From the NCBI GenBank assembly GCA_030737875.1, contig CM060915.1, positions 898,879,177 through 898,943,176 on the forward strand: a DNA stretch of 64,000 nt. The letters run 5' to 3'. Below, in pieces: positions 13,201-21,922 of this stretch. The position numbers were made by a program, and so were the translations under genes. This stretch comes from Allium sativum. Lineage: Eukaryota; Streptophyta; Magnoliopsida; Asparagales; Amaryllidaceae. The notes below the pieces were generated by a model that made no database searches, was not told the DNA's origin, and worked only from the letters and a program-made list of their open reading frames with translations. The first letter of the stretch is position 1; each line of letters opens with the position of its first letter.

Positions 13201-14210
13201 ATATCAAAATATTCTGAAGATTATTTCCATTCCAATTTATTCATTGGAAAATTCCGATTATTTTTTAAACCATTTTAAATCCAATTTATTTCTTTGAAAA
13301 ACATTGGATTATTATTCTAGTTAATAACTAGTTCATTTTGATAAAAATATATTTTTATATTTACAAACATGGAATTTTTCATCCAAATTCTTTCCAGATC
13401 ATTTATTATGATTTTACACAAATTATTGATATTTTTAATAATTTTATTAAGGCCCTTTCAGTCGATTTCCATAAACGGTCATCGAACTGCACTTACAACG
13501 ACCTTTCCCAAATTTGATTTGGACATAATTCCAAATCCAACTGTTACATTTCAAATCTCTTATATTCGTTGGAAAGCTCTTTTTGAAAGAACCCAATGGT
13601 TCCGGTTTTGGGAGAATCCGACTGTCGGATCTCCCATAATGTCAATTCGAAGTCAATGGTCGAAATTCACGAACAATTGCGGTGCGACGCGTTCTATTCA
13701 GGCCATTAAGTATATATATTATATATATTTCAACGATTTCTATTTAAAACATATTCTATAAATCGTTTATAAATTCGTTTTAAAACGATTCCCACTTCAT
13801 TTTCAATTTTAAATCAAAATTGAATATTCCTTATCATTATAATATTTTCAAAATATCATATTTTGAAATAAATTCTTTTTTATATTCATTATAAAAATGA
13901 ATAAAATCGATATAAATATCGTTTGATCAAAATGGCGCATATCTAATCAATACGGCTTCACACATTTCAATATTTTCGTGTCCATCCAAAATCGGACATC
14001 AAATTCACATTTTAATCCTTTACTGAATATTATTTTAAACTTTTTGTTATTTTAAAATATTTGTTATTCCTGAATTGGAATCAGACCGAATCAATTACCA
14101 TATAATTTTATTTATATAGATTTCGTAAACACAAGTATATAACAACATTCGAAACCAATCAACCATCATCCAGAGTGCATCACACAACTGCATAAGAATT
14201 AAATATAAAC
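10224..14210 (-). mobile_element. Long LTR-like unit, right arm of the inverted pair
   Basis: Reverse-oriented homologue of 565-5222, diverged by many substitutions and small indels and without the minisatellite. It begins on the plus strand at TGAGAACACGAC (the LTR end) and runs to about 14210, where similarity fades. Open frames such as 13369-13761 lie in LTR sequence homologous to 2270-2604 and have no protein-family support. Confidence 0.6.
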
Positions 14211-15982
14211 TAGTGTGAACCCGTGCTATGCAAACGGTTGCAGTTATATTTTTTGATTGTAAATGTTGTTTGTTATCTTGTAAATACATTAATGGGATCA
14301 TAACTGAGCTAAGAATTCAATTTAATTTCGTTATTTAAGCAGAAAAATTCTACAAATCAAATTAGCACTCTTTTCCTTTGAATAGTTTACAGGATTATGT
14401 ATTATACAACTAAACAAACTTTTGATATGATTATTAAAATGAAATTATAATAAAAACCCACATCAATATGAGAAACAACACAAAAACCAATAGTTACCGG
14501 TTAATTATGCGAAGTAAAATAAATATTGGAACTATTCAAATGATAAGAAACCAACGGATAACAGAAGAATTAAGACAGAACTCAAAGCTCTTACTTTCAT
14601 TGCACATCTTACATCTGAACCTCATAAGCAACATTTCATGCTATAGTCCTTAAAGTGGTAGCAAATAACGTAAATAGTTCACCGAAACCACTTCAATTAT
14701 ATGTTACCAGTACAGAACCTCATCATTTCCACAATAAAGCATCTCCTTCGCTCATGAACATAAATTCGGCAAATGGCAAGATCATGTATCAACTTATATA
14801 ACCTTTTGGTCTGTATTACTCCTTACCTTGTGAGAAAAGGTGACATCTTGACTAATCTTGGATTAGACACTATCTAAGAAAAAGCAGTAGATTATGAAAA
14901 ACAAACTCCGCAGTATATAACTTGCCCAAAGAACTTGAATGTAGAGACTGTAGTTTATTCACGAAACAAATAAACAACCAATTTACCATTGCCTAATGTA
15001 AAGGTGCATCAAATGTTTAAAAACTACGAAGACATGTAATATAGTGAGTGCCAAAATTGGTGTGGAAGACAGATAAAATTAAGGTAGAGAAAATCTATCT
15101 AATATGCTAGCAGTTATTCAAATGGGAAATAATATTAAAATAGTGAACAAAAGTTCTAATAGTTCACGTTATAGTTCAAGCATTGTTCTGGCATTGCAGG
15201 AGCTCCCTCGTGCATTTTACCACCAATCATTATAATTTCAATGGATGAGCCTGATATAAAATACAAATTGCAATTATTTTCATCAATGAAATACGAATTG
15301 GCTTGATTATTGCATAATAAATCAATTTATAAAAGAATGCACCTACAACCAAAAAATAATGAAATCATGAATAACTGATTCGTTTGTGTGTGTGAATTAC
15401 GTCTCATTGGTGAAACAAAAGTGTTACAGAATATGTATTGGAAAACTTAAAACATGTTCATTAATAATTCTTGGATTATCTACATTCATTTATTAGGGGG
15501 CTTAAGCTATGTCTTATATTTTGGGTTAATGACGCTGCATTGGTACATGAGCATGTCTACCTAATTACGAATTGATAGTATTGACAAATGAAATTCCGTA
15601 ATATGTAACTAAAAGAACATCAACAGACAGTGGATCATTTGACAGTTAAACCTTAAATCTAGCATTAAAACCTTTATTTTTAAACATAAGATTTACGATC
15701 ATAATACGCATGTTCATTCCATGGAAGGGGACAATACATAACATGTAAAACAATTATGAAACAGCTATAATATAGAAACTATAGAATCAATCATAGAGGG
15801 ATAAATTTTAAAAGAAAGTTTGACCAAAAAAAACCTATTAATAGTAGTATTACGTAAGTAGAGGAATTAGATAAAGTAGTTTACCTGAAAATTAATTGAA
15901 TCATTAACCCTGATTATTCGGCCTGCAATTTAATTGGCATATAACATAATCTAGCAAAGGAAAAAAACCATTTAGCAAATAA
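14211..15982. other. AT-rich intergenic sequence, nothing recognised
   Basis: No long frame, RNA gene, terminal repeats or mobile element signature seen on either strand. Confidence 0.5.
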
Positions 15983-15988
15983 TCATGG

Positions 15989-16112
15989 TTGCATATGTAT
16001 AGCATGTAGGGGTTCTAAATTAGAATATGGTAAATAATGAGATGAGCTGTATATTATTTGTAATCCTAGCATGTAGGGGTTCTAAATTAGAATATGGTTG
16101 CATATGTATAGC
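15989..16112. repeat. Tandemly duplicated target site, left part
   Basis: The string CATGTAGGGGTTCTAAATTA occurs near 16004 and again near 16070. A third copy follows the inserted element at 30442. The first and third copies are followed by the same AATATGGTAAATAATGAGAT extension. The element thus landed in a small local repeat. Confidence 0.8.
16107..16112. repeat. Direct repeat TATAGC flanking the truncated element, left copy
   Basis: TATAGC at 16107-16112 matches TATAGC at 30437-30442, immediately after the 3' LTR. It resembles a target-site duplication although the element lacks its 5' end. It could be chance within the local duplication. Confidence 0.5.
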
Positions 16113-16344
16113 AAAGGACCCAAGAAAATGCAACTTCTGTGGGATTGTTGGGCATATAGCCAAGGATTGCAGAAAGAAGAAGAGGAAGTTGGGCGAATGC
16201 TTTCACTGTGGAGAGCCTGGACACCTTAGCAAGGATTTCCCCAAGAAGCAAGGACAAGAGCAAGGGCAGACTCAGCGTGCAGGACCTTCTGGAGGGCAAG
16301 TGCATGCTCTTAACACTACTCCAGTTCAGGACCTCTTACTAAGT
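16113..16344 (+). pseudogene. gag C-terminal fragment with two zinc knuckles
   Basis: The frame encodes CNFCGIVGHIAKDC, a CX2CX4HX4C nucleic-acid-binding knuckle, then CFHCGEPGHLSKDF, where the final Cys of the second knuckle is Phe. A short tail ends in the TPVQDLL region. In Ty3/gypsy Gag these knuckles package element RNA in the virus-like particle. The open frame starts upstream at 16027 in flanking DNA and reads into gag by chance, so no native start is present. Right of about 16340 the sequence jumps to the RT C-terminus in another frame. CCTCTTACTAAGT occurs on both sides of the junction region (about 16330 and 16413), suggesting repeat-mediated deletion of protease and most of RT. Confidence 0.85.
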
Positions 16345-16801
16345 AAGAAGCTTTCTCGGTCTGGCGGGCTACTATAGGAAGTTCATCAGGGACTTCGCTA
16401 AGATTTCAGCCCCTCTTACTAAGTTGACGAAGAAGAACTTAGTCTTTGCATGGGACTTAGAGTGTGAGCTTGCTTTTCAAAGGCTCAAGAGGGCCCTTAC
16501 TACAGCTCCAGTTTTGGCCTTACCCGATGGCGGTAAAATGTTTACCGTGTACACCGATGCATGTGGCACGGGGTTAGGTGCTGTTCTGATGCAAGAGGGA
16601 AGAGTGATATGTTATGGGGGTTGGTAACTTAAAGTTCATGAGAAGAACTATCCCACTCATGATTTGGAGTTGGCGGCGATCGTCTTTGCACTCAAATCCT
16701 GGCGCCACTATCTTCTAGGCGAAAGGTTTGAGTTATATACCGATCATAAGTCGCTCAAGTACCTCTTCTCGCAGAAAGATCTGAATCTAAGGCAGCAAAG
16801 G
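16345..16801 (+). pseudogene. Reverse transcriptase C-terminus and RNase H, interrupted
   Basis: The first frame reads GLAGYYRKFIRDFAKIS, the RT thumb/connection motif of Ty3/gypsy. RNase H follows: YTDACGTGLGAVL (first Asp), [19 protein letters not shown] (Glu) and [11 protein letters not shown] (Asp). A TAA stop near 16627 replaces the expected Gln before LKVHEKNYP, an apparent C-to-T change. Coding stops at 16801 where the nested LTR begins and resumes at 25336 in the same frame (25331-25335 being the duplicated AAAGG), with RWMEF...NVVADALSR giving the last RNase H Asp. RNase H would remove the RNA strand during cDNA synthesis. It is inactive here. Confidence 0.9.
16797..16801. repeat. 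TSD AAAGG, left copy of the nested element
   Basis: AAAGG precedes the TG of the 5' LTR at 16802 and recurs at 25331-25335 directly after the CA end of the 3' LTR. Five bp is the usual Ty3/gypsy duplication. Confidence 0.95.
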
Positions 16802-16895
16802 TGTAACACCCCGTGAATTCTATAACATTAAGCTTCACGAATTAAAGTATAATTAATTCAAAATGATGAAATCAAGGGAAATGGGTTACGCCATT

Positions 16896-16958
16896 GCGTT
16901 CGTCTCGAAAAAATACGCGAAATAGAGTCCGAGTTTTCGAAAATCGGATACCGTATGA
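16896..16958 (+). other. Conserved LTR box, copy 2 of 6
   Basis: Same ~63-bp block as at 297-359, with one G-to-A change giving CTCGAA in the first arm. It keeps ACGCGAAATAGAGTCCGAG and TTTTCGAAAATCGGA. Sits about 95 bp from the LTR start. Confidence 0.85.
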
Positions 16959-17012
16959 AGAAGATATGGACGAACGAAGTTAGGCAGAAAAACCGAAAAT
17001 AGTCCAGAATAC

Positions 17013-17039
17013 ACTGGCGCACTTGTGAAGTGCGCCAGT
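17013..17039. repeat. Palindrome ACTGGCGCAC/GTGCGCCAGT in the LTR
   Basis: Perfect 10-bp arms (17013-17022 and 17030-17039) with a 7-nt loop, followed by a second, imperfect copy ending near 17076. Confidence 0.85.
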
Positions 17040-17211
17040 ACAAAAATACACTGGCGCACCTGCCAAGTGCGCCCGTACAAATCCAGCACCGAATTCTGGA
17101 GTGTTCTGAGGTGACGTGTCTTCTTTTGAGTGGCTAGATGATGTGTATTCGAGCTGTGCGATTCTGATGACTTCTGGACTGATCTGAAGGCTCTAAATCA
17201 CCCTATTCACC

Positions 17212-17219
17212 TATAAAAT
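17212..17219 (+). promoter_or_regulatory. TATA box of the 5' LTR
   Basis: TATAAAAT within CACCTATAAAATAACA. A TATA box is found at the corresponding place in the other Ty3/gypsy LTRs (22333, 28056, 54306, 60732), so it is the likely promoter core. The start site cannot be seen. Confidence 0.65.
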
Positions 17220-17851
17220 AACACATAGACCTAGCCTAAATCATACTATTTCATTTTAGCCTCAGGCCGCCGCCATTAAACCTAGAGCTCTGAATTAAAA
17301 ATACAAAGAATAAAATTATAGAAGATGGAGGACGATTCTTGAAGGCTACAACTAGAAGCTACAACAACTACGACGCTTTAGACAACGAATTTGGGACTAT
17401 TTGATTTGGGATTTTTATTTGGATTATTTGCTTCATATTGTAAGTTCTATGTTACTTTTTAGGCAAAAACGCTAAAACAATATGGACATGCCCTGAATTG
17501 AAACCGTATTTAGGAACTATTGTTAATCCATTGTTTATCTTTGAATTATAATTTGGGGATATTGCTATGGCAACGTTGCAAGTTGAACTTGTCATAATTT
17601 TGATGTTGTTATGAATCACTTGGGCTTAACTGTTTGGCAAGTTGGACTAATACATGTCCATCTATGTTTATTGAAATCTTTATGTTGATTAAACCATGCC
17701 TATGATGCTAATTAAACCATGGCTATGACTATTGATGGAATTATGCCTGTGATGTTAATATACCCATCATGATTAATGAAAAATTGGGTATTGCTAGGTT
17801 AAGATGAAAAGTTGGAATTATTATGTTTATAACGTTAGATATGTTAAAAAT

Positions 17852-18140
17852 GCTAAATTGGAATCATTATGTCTATAATGTTAGTTGAGAATCATTATGT
17901 TAAAAACACTAAATTGAAACCATTATGTCTATAATGTTAGTTGAGAATCATTATGTTAAAAATGCTAAATTGGAACCATTATGTTTATAATGTTAGTTGA
18001 GAATCATTATGTTAAGAACGCTAAATTGGAATCATTATATCTATAATATTAGTTGAGAATCATTATGTTAGAAATGCTAAGTTGGAATCGTTATGTCTAT
18101 AATGTTAGTTGAGAATCATTATGTTAAAAATGCTAAATTG
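17852..18140 (+). repeat. 56-bp tandem repeats with CATTAT/ATAATG hairpins
   Basis: About five units beginning GCTAAATTGGAATCATTATG. Each contains CATTATGTCTATAATG, a 6-bp stem with a 4-nt loop. The equivalent in the 3' LTR is about 22980-23275. Confidence 0.85.
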
Positions 18141-18678
18141 GAATCCACTATGTCTATTAGGATTACTATGCCTTTAATGTTTCATGTTTATAATAAAATT
18201 ATTATTATGCCCGCAATGATTATTATGCCTATGATGAAAAATTGAAATCATCATGTTAAATTAAGTTGGAATCATTACTATTCCAAGTTATCATCATGCT
18301 AGTATTGAAACCATGTGATATGTTATAGCCTGTTTATTATGCAAGTGATGTTGGGATTGTCACATATGCCTATCACATGTTTGGTGTTATTCCCCTTTAT
18401 CTCTTGAATTGTTTATGCTTGTGAATGAAGTACGTTTATATACGTTGGGGATACGATTGGGTAGAATAGCCAAAACTTGAATTGATTATAATCATAAACC
18501 GTGAAATTTGGCATAAGTAGAACATGAAATATGGCACGAAAACTTGACTTGAACATGCCATAACTTGACTTTAAACATGCCTTAGTTGGGCACGAAGTTG
18601 ACATATGAACATGATGTGGAAATAGAAAAATCTGATAAGAACATGGGCATGACTTTAGAAAACAAGAAAGTGGCCAAC

Positions 18679-18872
18679 TCGAGGTTGGGTTGAGTTTGTA
18701 GTGTAAATCTGCCCGGAACCGCCCGGCAAATCCAGTGGCTACAAACAATAGGATCCAATGTGGGTAGTTGGTCACATCGCGCTTGAAACCCGAGGTTGGG
18801 TTGAGTTCGTAGCGTAAACCTGCCCGGAACCGCCCGGCAAATCCAGTGGCTACGAACAATAGGATCCAATGT
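18679..18872 (+). other. Doubled stem-loop module around CCCGGAACCG (LTR copy)
   Basis: Module 1: outer arms TTGGGT 18685-18690 / ATCCAA 18753-18758, inner arms GTTTGTAG 18694-18701 / CTACAAAC 18739-18746. Module 2: outer 18796-18801 / 18864-18869, inner GTTCGTAG 18805-18812 / CTACGAAC 18850-18857. The loop holds GCCCGGAACCGCCCGGC in both. Inner stems differ between modules by paired changes. Sister copies are at 23809-24002, 29062-29250, 55349-55535 and 61770-61958. Confidence 0.8.
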
Positions 18873-18913
18873 GAGTGGTTCGGTGCATTAACGAATCAAT
18901 TAATGCCAATTAG

Positions 18914-19155
18914 GGTTAAGTCATGAACATGAAAAGACAACTTAACCAACTTGAACACGATTTGTAGGGCTAAGTCATGAACTTGAAAACGACAACACTT
19001 AGCCAACTTGACATGACACGTAGGCGGGTTAAGTCGTGAACTGAAATGACATACTTAACCATCTTGACATGACTAGACTGGAAAAGGGATTAAGTCACGA
19101 ATTACATGACTTAATCTGTTAGGCGGGTTAGGTCACGAATTACATGACCTAATCT
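18914..19155 (+). other. Hairpin array GGTTAAG/CTTAACC with paired changes
   Basis: Arms: GGTTAAG 18914-18920 / CTTAACC 18941-18947; GGCTAAG 18968-18974 / CTTAGCC 18998-19004; GGTTAAG 19027-19033 / CTTAACC 19054-19060; GATTAAGTC 19088-19096 / GACTTAATC 19108-19116; TTAGGTC 19128-19134 / GACCTAA 19146-19152. Different arm sequences keep complementarity. Confidence 0.8.
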
Positions 19156-20215
19156 ATTAGGCGAAACCCTAGACACGACCCCTTTCAACAGTAACCCTCT
19201 AGATGTATCAAGGTACCCTGGGGCTAGGCCGGGTGGGGCACGATTACTGGGATGATTGTAAGAGGTGAACGACGGCAGTGGGGTACGCCAGTGTAGGTTC
19301 GGTGGACTACGATCGTGCACGTATCCGGGGCAGACACTGGGTATCCGTAGATTTATCTGTGCATCTTGAATCGTGTCAGGGGTTGACACCCTAGGGCTGA
19401 TACACCCGAAGGTGGACCCAGCACAGGTGACTACATTCGTGATTAGCCGTATGACACGGACACTTGACGAGCTAGAACTTGTTGGGAGCCGATCGACTAG
19501 ATAATCGCTCCGTAGGACCCCGTACTTGGGTCAGACCCCGTTTCAGGGTCATTTCATGACATTGGGCCGTGGGATTTATTTCGTGATTAACTTGTGGTAT
19601 GGGCTTAGTATACTAGTACAGTCGATGCAACGAATCTCGAACATGTGATGCTTTACTTGACTTGTCTTGACTTATCCTGATCACCTTAGTCTATCTTGTT
19701 CACCTTGACACCATTCTTAAGTTTAGTTCCAGTTCATACATGACAGGTTGTTTTAACCGTTTTTACACTGAAAGTCACTAGAACTTACTCAGTCTTTATG
19801 ATTGATCCTTTTCCTTTCGCCTCTTTTTCTTTCGTTTCCCCCCCAGGTTCTCAGGGAGGGAATACCGCAGCTTGATCAGTTTTCACATCCAGCTTGAAGA
19901 GAAAGAATGTATTGCTGGGATCTTTTCCGTTTTGGACTATGGCTTTGGACAACAATTAGGGGACTTTTGCAGTTTATTTATGTTTTCTTCATGCTTCTTT
20001 AAATAATGTAATCAAGACAGTTATGATTTTGGGAAGTATTATGGCATGGTTTGTGTAACACGTATTTTGAAGAAATAAAAGTAGTTGTTTTCCGCTGTTC
20101 AAAAATATGTGTTATTATATCTGTCTTGTATATTTGTGACTTATACTTATAAACCTCCACCAAAATTAGGGCATTCCCTTTGAGAGTGACCCTAACGGAG
20201 GTGGGGTGTTTCACT

Positions 20216-20227
20216 TGGTATCAGAGC
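20216..20227 (+). other. Primer binding site, initiator tRNA-Met type
   Basis: TGGTATCAGAGC starts 2 nt after the 5' LTR. It is complementary to the 3' end of plant initiator tRNA-Met, the common primer of Tekay and many copia elements. Confidence 0.95.
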
Positions 20228-20397
20228 ATATGTTTACCAGATAAGATAAAAGTTTTGAAAATTTATTTTTCAAAGGACAATTTAAAGAAGCATTTTTAAA
20301 AGATAAAATATTATTTTATTTTAAAAAGGCAAAGTCCCCCAAAGCCATAGGCATTATCTCTTATCCTTCGTTTTGAATCTATCCTTCTTGTTTCAGC

Positions 20398-21426
20398 ATG
20401 TCCGAATAACTTAACTTGCCAGAGGGTGTACCAATACCTGGTTGGTTTAGACGATTCTTAGAAGCAAGGGCCACCCAGCCAGGTCCTACCGTTCCTCCTC
20501 CCCCAGCTGCAGGAAATCATCCAGCTGCAGCAGCACCTCTTCCTCCACCTCCTCCGCGGGGAAACACTTTTGCTAAGATATGTAAAGATTTTAAGGCTGT
20601 GGGAGGAAAGGACTTTCATGGAACTGAGTCCTTCGTGGCAGCTAGGAATTGGTTAAAGGAAACCGAGGACTTATTCGTCATCTTTGAGGTAGAAGATAGG
20701 CAGAAGGTACAACTGGCAGTGTGGCTACTAAAGGGCGAGGCTTCCTACTGGTGGGAAGTCACTAATGCAGAAAGACCAGTGGAAACATGGGAGGACTTTA
20801 GGGCAAGGTTTGAGGCTAAATTTCTCTCAGAAGCTGAAAGAAGTCTTCAGTTGGAAAAATTCTTATTTCTTAAGCAAGGGAATATGACAGTCAAAGAGTA
20901 TGTTAATCAATTCGATGAGCTGGCTAGGTTCGGACTGGACCTAGTCAACACCCCGCACAAGAAGGCTCTCCGCTTTGTCAAAGGGTTGAATGAGCCATTA
21001 CACAGTTTGGCCATGACCTATATACCCATGGGAGCTACGTACGAAAGCTTGGTGCAGATGGTATTGCTGAACGAGGAAGATAAGGGCAAGAAGGAGACAG
21101 AGGCAGAAAACTCTCAAGGGAAGAAAGAGGTCAAGCCCAACGATTCTAAGAATAAGAAGGTAGACTCCGAGAAAGGAGGCAAGAACAACAACTCACGTGA
21201 TAAAAGGAAATGCAATTACTGTGGTACGGAAGGGCACATAGCCAAGGATTGCAGAAAGAGGAAGAGAAAGCAAGGTGAATGTTTTCATTGTGGGAAGACT
21301 GGACACATCAGCAAAGACTGCCCTGAGAAGCAGACCGGACCTTCTGGCGGTACATCGTTAACCTATTCTAGATGCTTTGTTTTATCTTATTTCTCTCCTC
21401 GATCCTATCTTGAGAGCCATAGTTAG
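20398..21426 (+). pseudogene. gag of the nested element, with early stop and pol deletion
   Basis: Gag forms the virus-like particle and binds the element RNA. A Pro-rich N-terminus is followed by the retrotransposon gag (capsid) region with AVWLLKGEASYWW, WEDFRARFEAKFL and MTVKEYVNQFDELARFG (roughly residues 100-185 of the open frame), a Lys-rich linker, and two intact CX2CX4HX4C knuckles, CNYCGTEGHIAKDC and CFHCGKTGHISKDC. The likely native ATG at 20398 is followed by TCC GAA TAA, a stop at codon 4, in frame with the long open frame that begins at TTG 20416. After the knuckles the frame enters unrelated 3' sequence, where the whole of pol is missing. Gag might still be made from a downstream start, but none is obvious near the N-terminus. 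Confidence 0.9.
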
Positions 21427-21922
21427 AATCTTTTTGGATGTAAACATGTAATTGAAACATGTTATGATTGCGAAATGGTTGCAAGTGGTCGCAAGTGGTT
21501 GCTCGTGGATGCATGAATACACATTAGGCACTAGATCGGCTCAGACACATTTTCATGTTGCATATGCATGAGTGTTTATTTTGGAAACTTGGTTGTGCTA
21601 TCATTTGGTTGTTGCATATGATTGAATGTTCGAGCACTCATGTAGAAATTATGAATTATAATAGGAAAAAATCTGCATACATATTGGATTCATTTCACTA
21701 AACATATTTTGCATTTAGAAGATCAATCAGGCCTGATCATTAGCATTAGCTAAGAAACATATACACACACTCTTCGCATATGATCATGAAGCATTAGAAG
21801 TCTTTTAAGGACAATGGATGCTCGTGTTTGATGGATGAGTAGATGGATGTTTGGATGTTAGGATGTACATTCTTCCTGAAATTGAAGATTTCAGGGACGA
21901 AATCCTTTTAAGTGGGGGAGAA
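21427..21922 (+). other. 3' UTR and polypurine tract of the nested element
   Basis: Resembles the 3' UTRs at 27100-27604 and 59660-60140: an AAACATG...CATGTTATG palindrome, GTTGCAAGTGGTTGC, then GATTTCAGGGACGAAATCC and the PPT TTTTAAGTGGGGGAGAA up to 21922. GATTTC/GAAATC is a short stem just before the PPT, typical of plant Ty3/gypsy elements. Confidence 0.85.

Larger units (their letters stand above)
17440..19846 (+). other. Putative LTR intron (GTAAGT...polypyrimidine-CAG)
   Basis: GTAAGTTCT starts at 17440. The far end is a TTTCGCCTCTTTTTCTTTCG-type tract running into CCCCCCCAG at 19846, with a branch-like TGATTGATC (CTGAC in sister LTRs) about 45-50 nt upstream. The same donor, branch and acceptor positions recur in the LTRs at 22561-24963, 28366-30083 and 54636-57826 despite large length differences. 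Inferred from sequence only. Confidence 0.45.
16802..20213 (+). mobile_element. 5' LTR of the nested gag-only element (3412 bp)
   Basis: Runs from TGTAACACCCCG to GGTGGGGTGTTTCA. Internal landmarks in order: conserved box 16896-16958, GCGCAC palindromes 17013-17080, TATA 17212-17219, GTAAGT 17440-17445, 56-bp repeats 17852-18140, doubled stem module 18679-18872, inverted AAG/CTT hairpins 18914-19155, polypyrimidine-CAG 19820-19846. The 60-150 codon frames in it recur in the 3' LTR only because LTRs are duplicates. Confidence 0.95.

Noticed and set aside
16027..16112. N-terminal part of the 116-codon zinc-knuckle frame
   Set aside because: Reads from duplicated flanking DNA into gag by chance.
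18413..18869. Overlapping 148- and 95-codon minus-strand frames, repeated at 23543-23999
   Set aside because: They recur only because the two LTRs are copies. They overlap the structured modules and have no protein-family signature.
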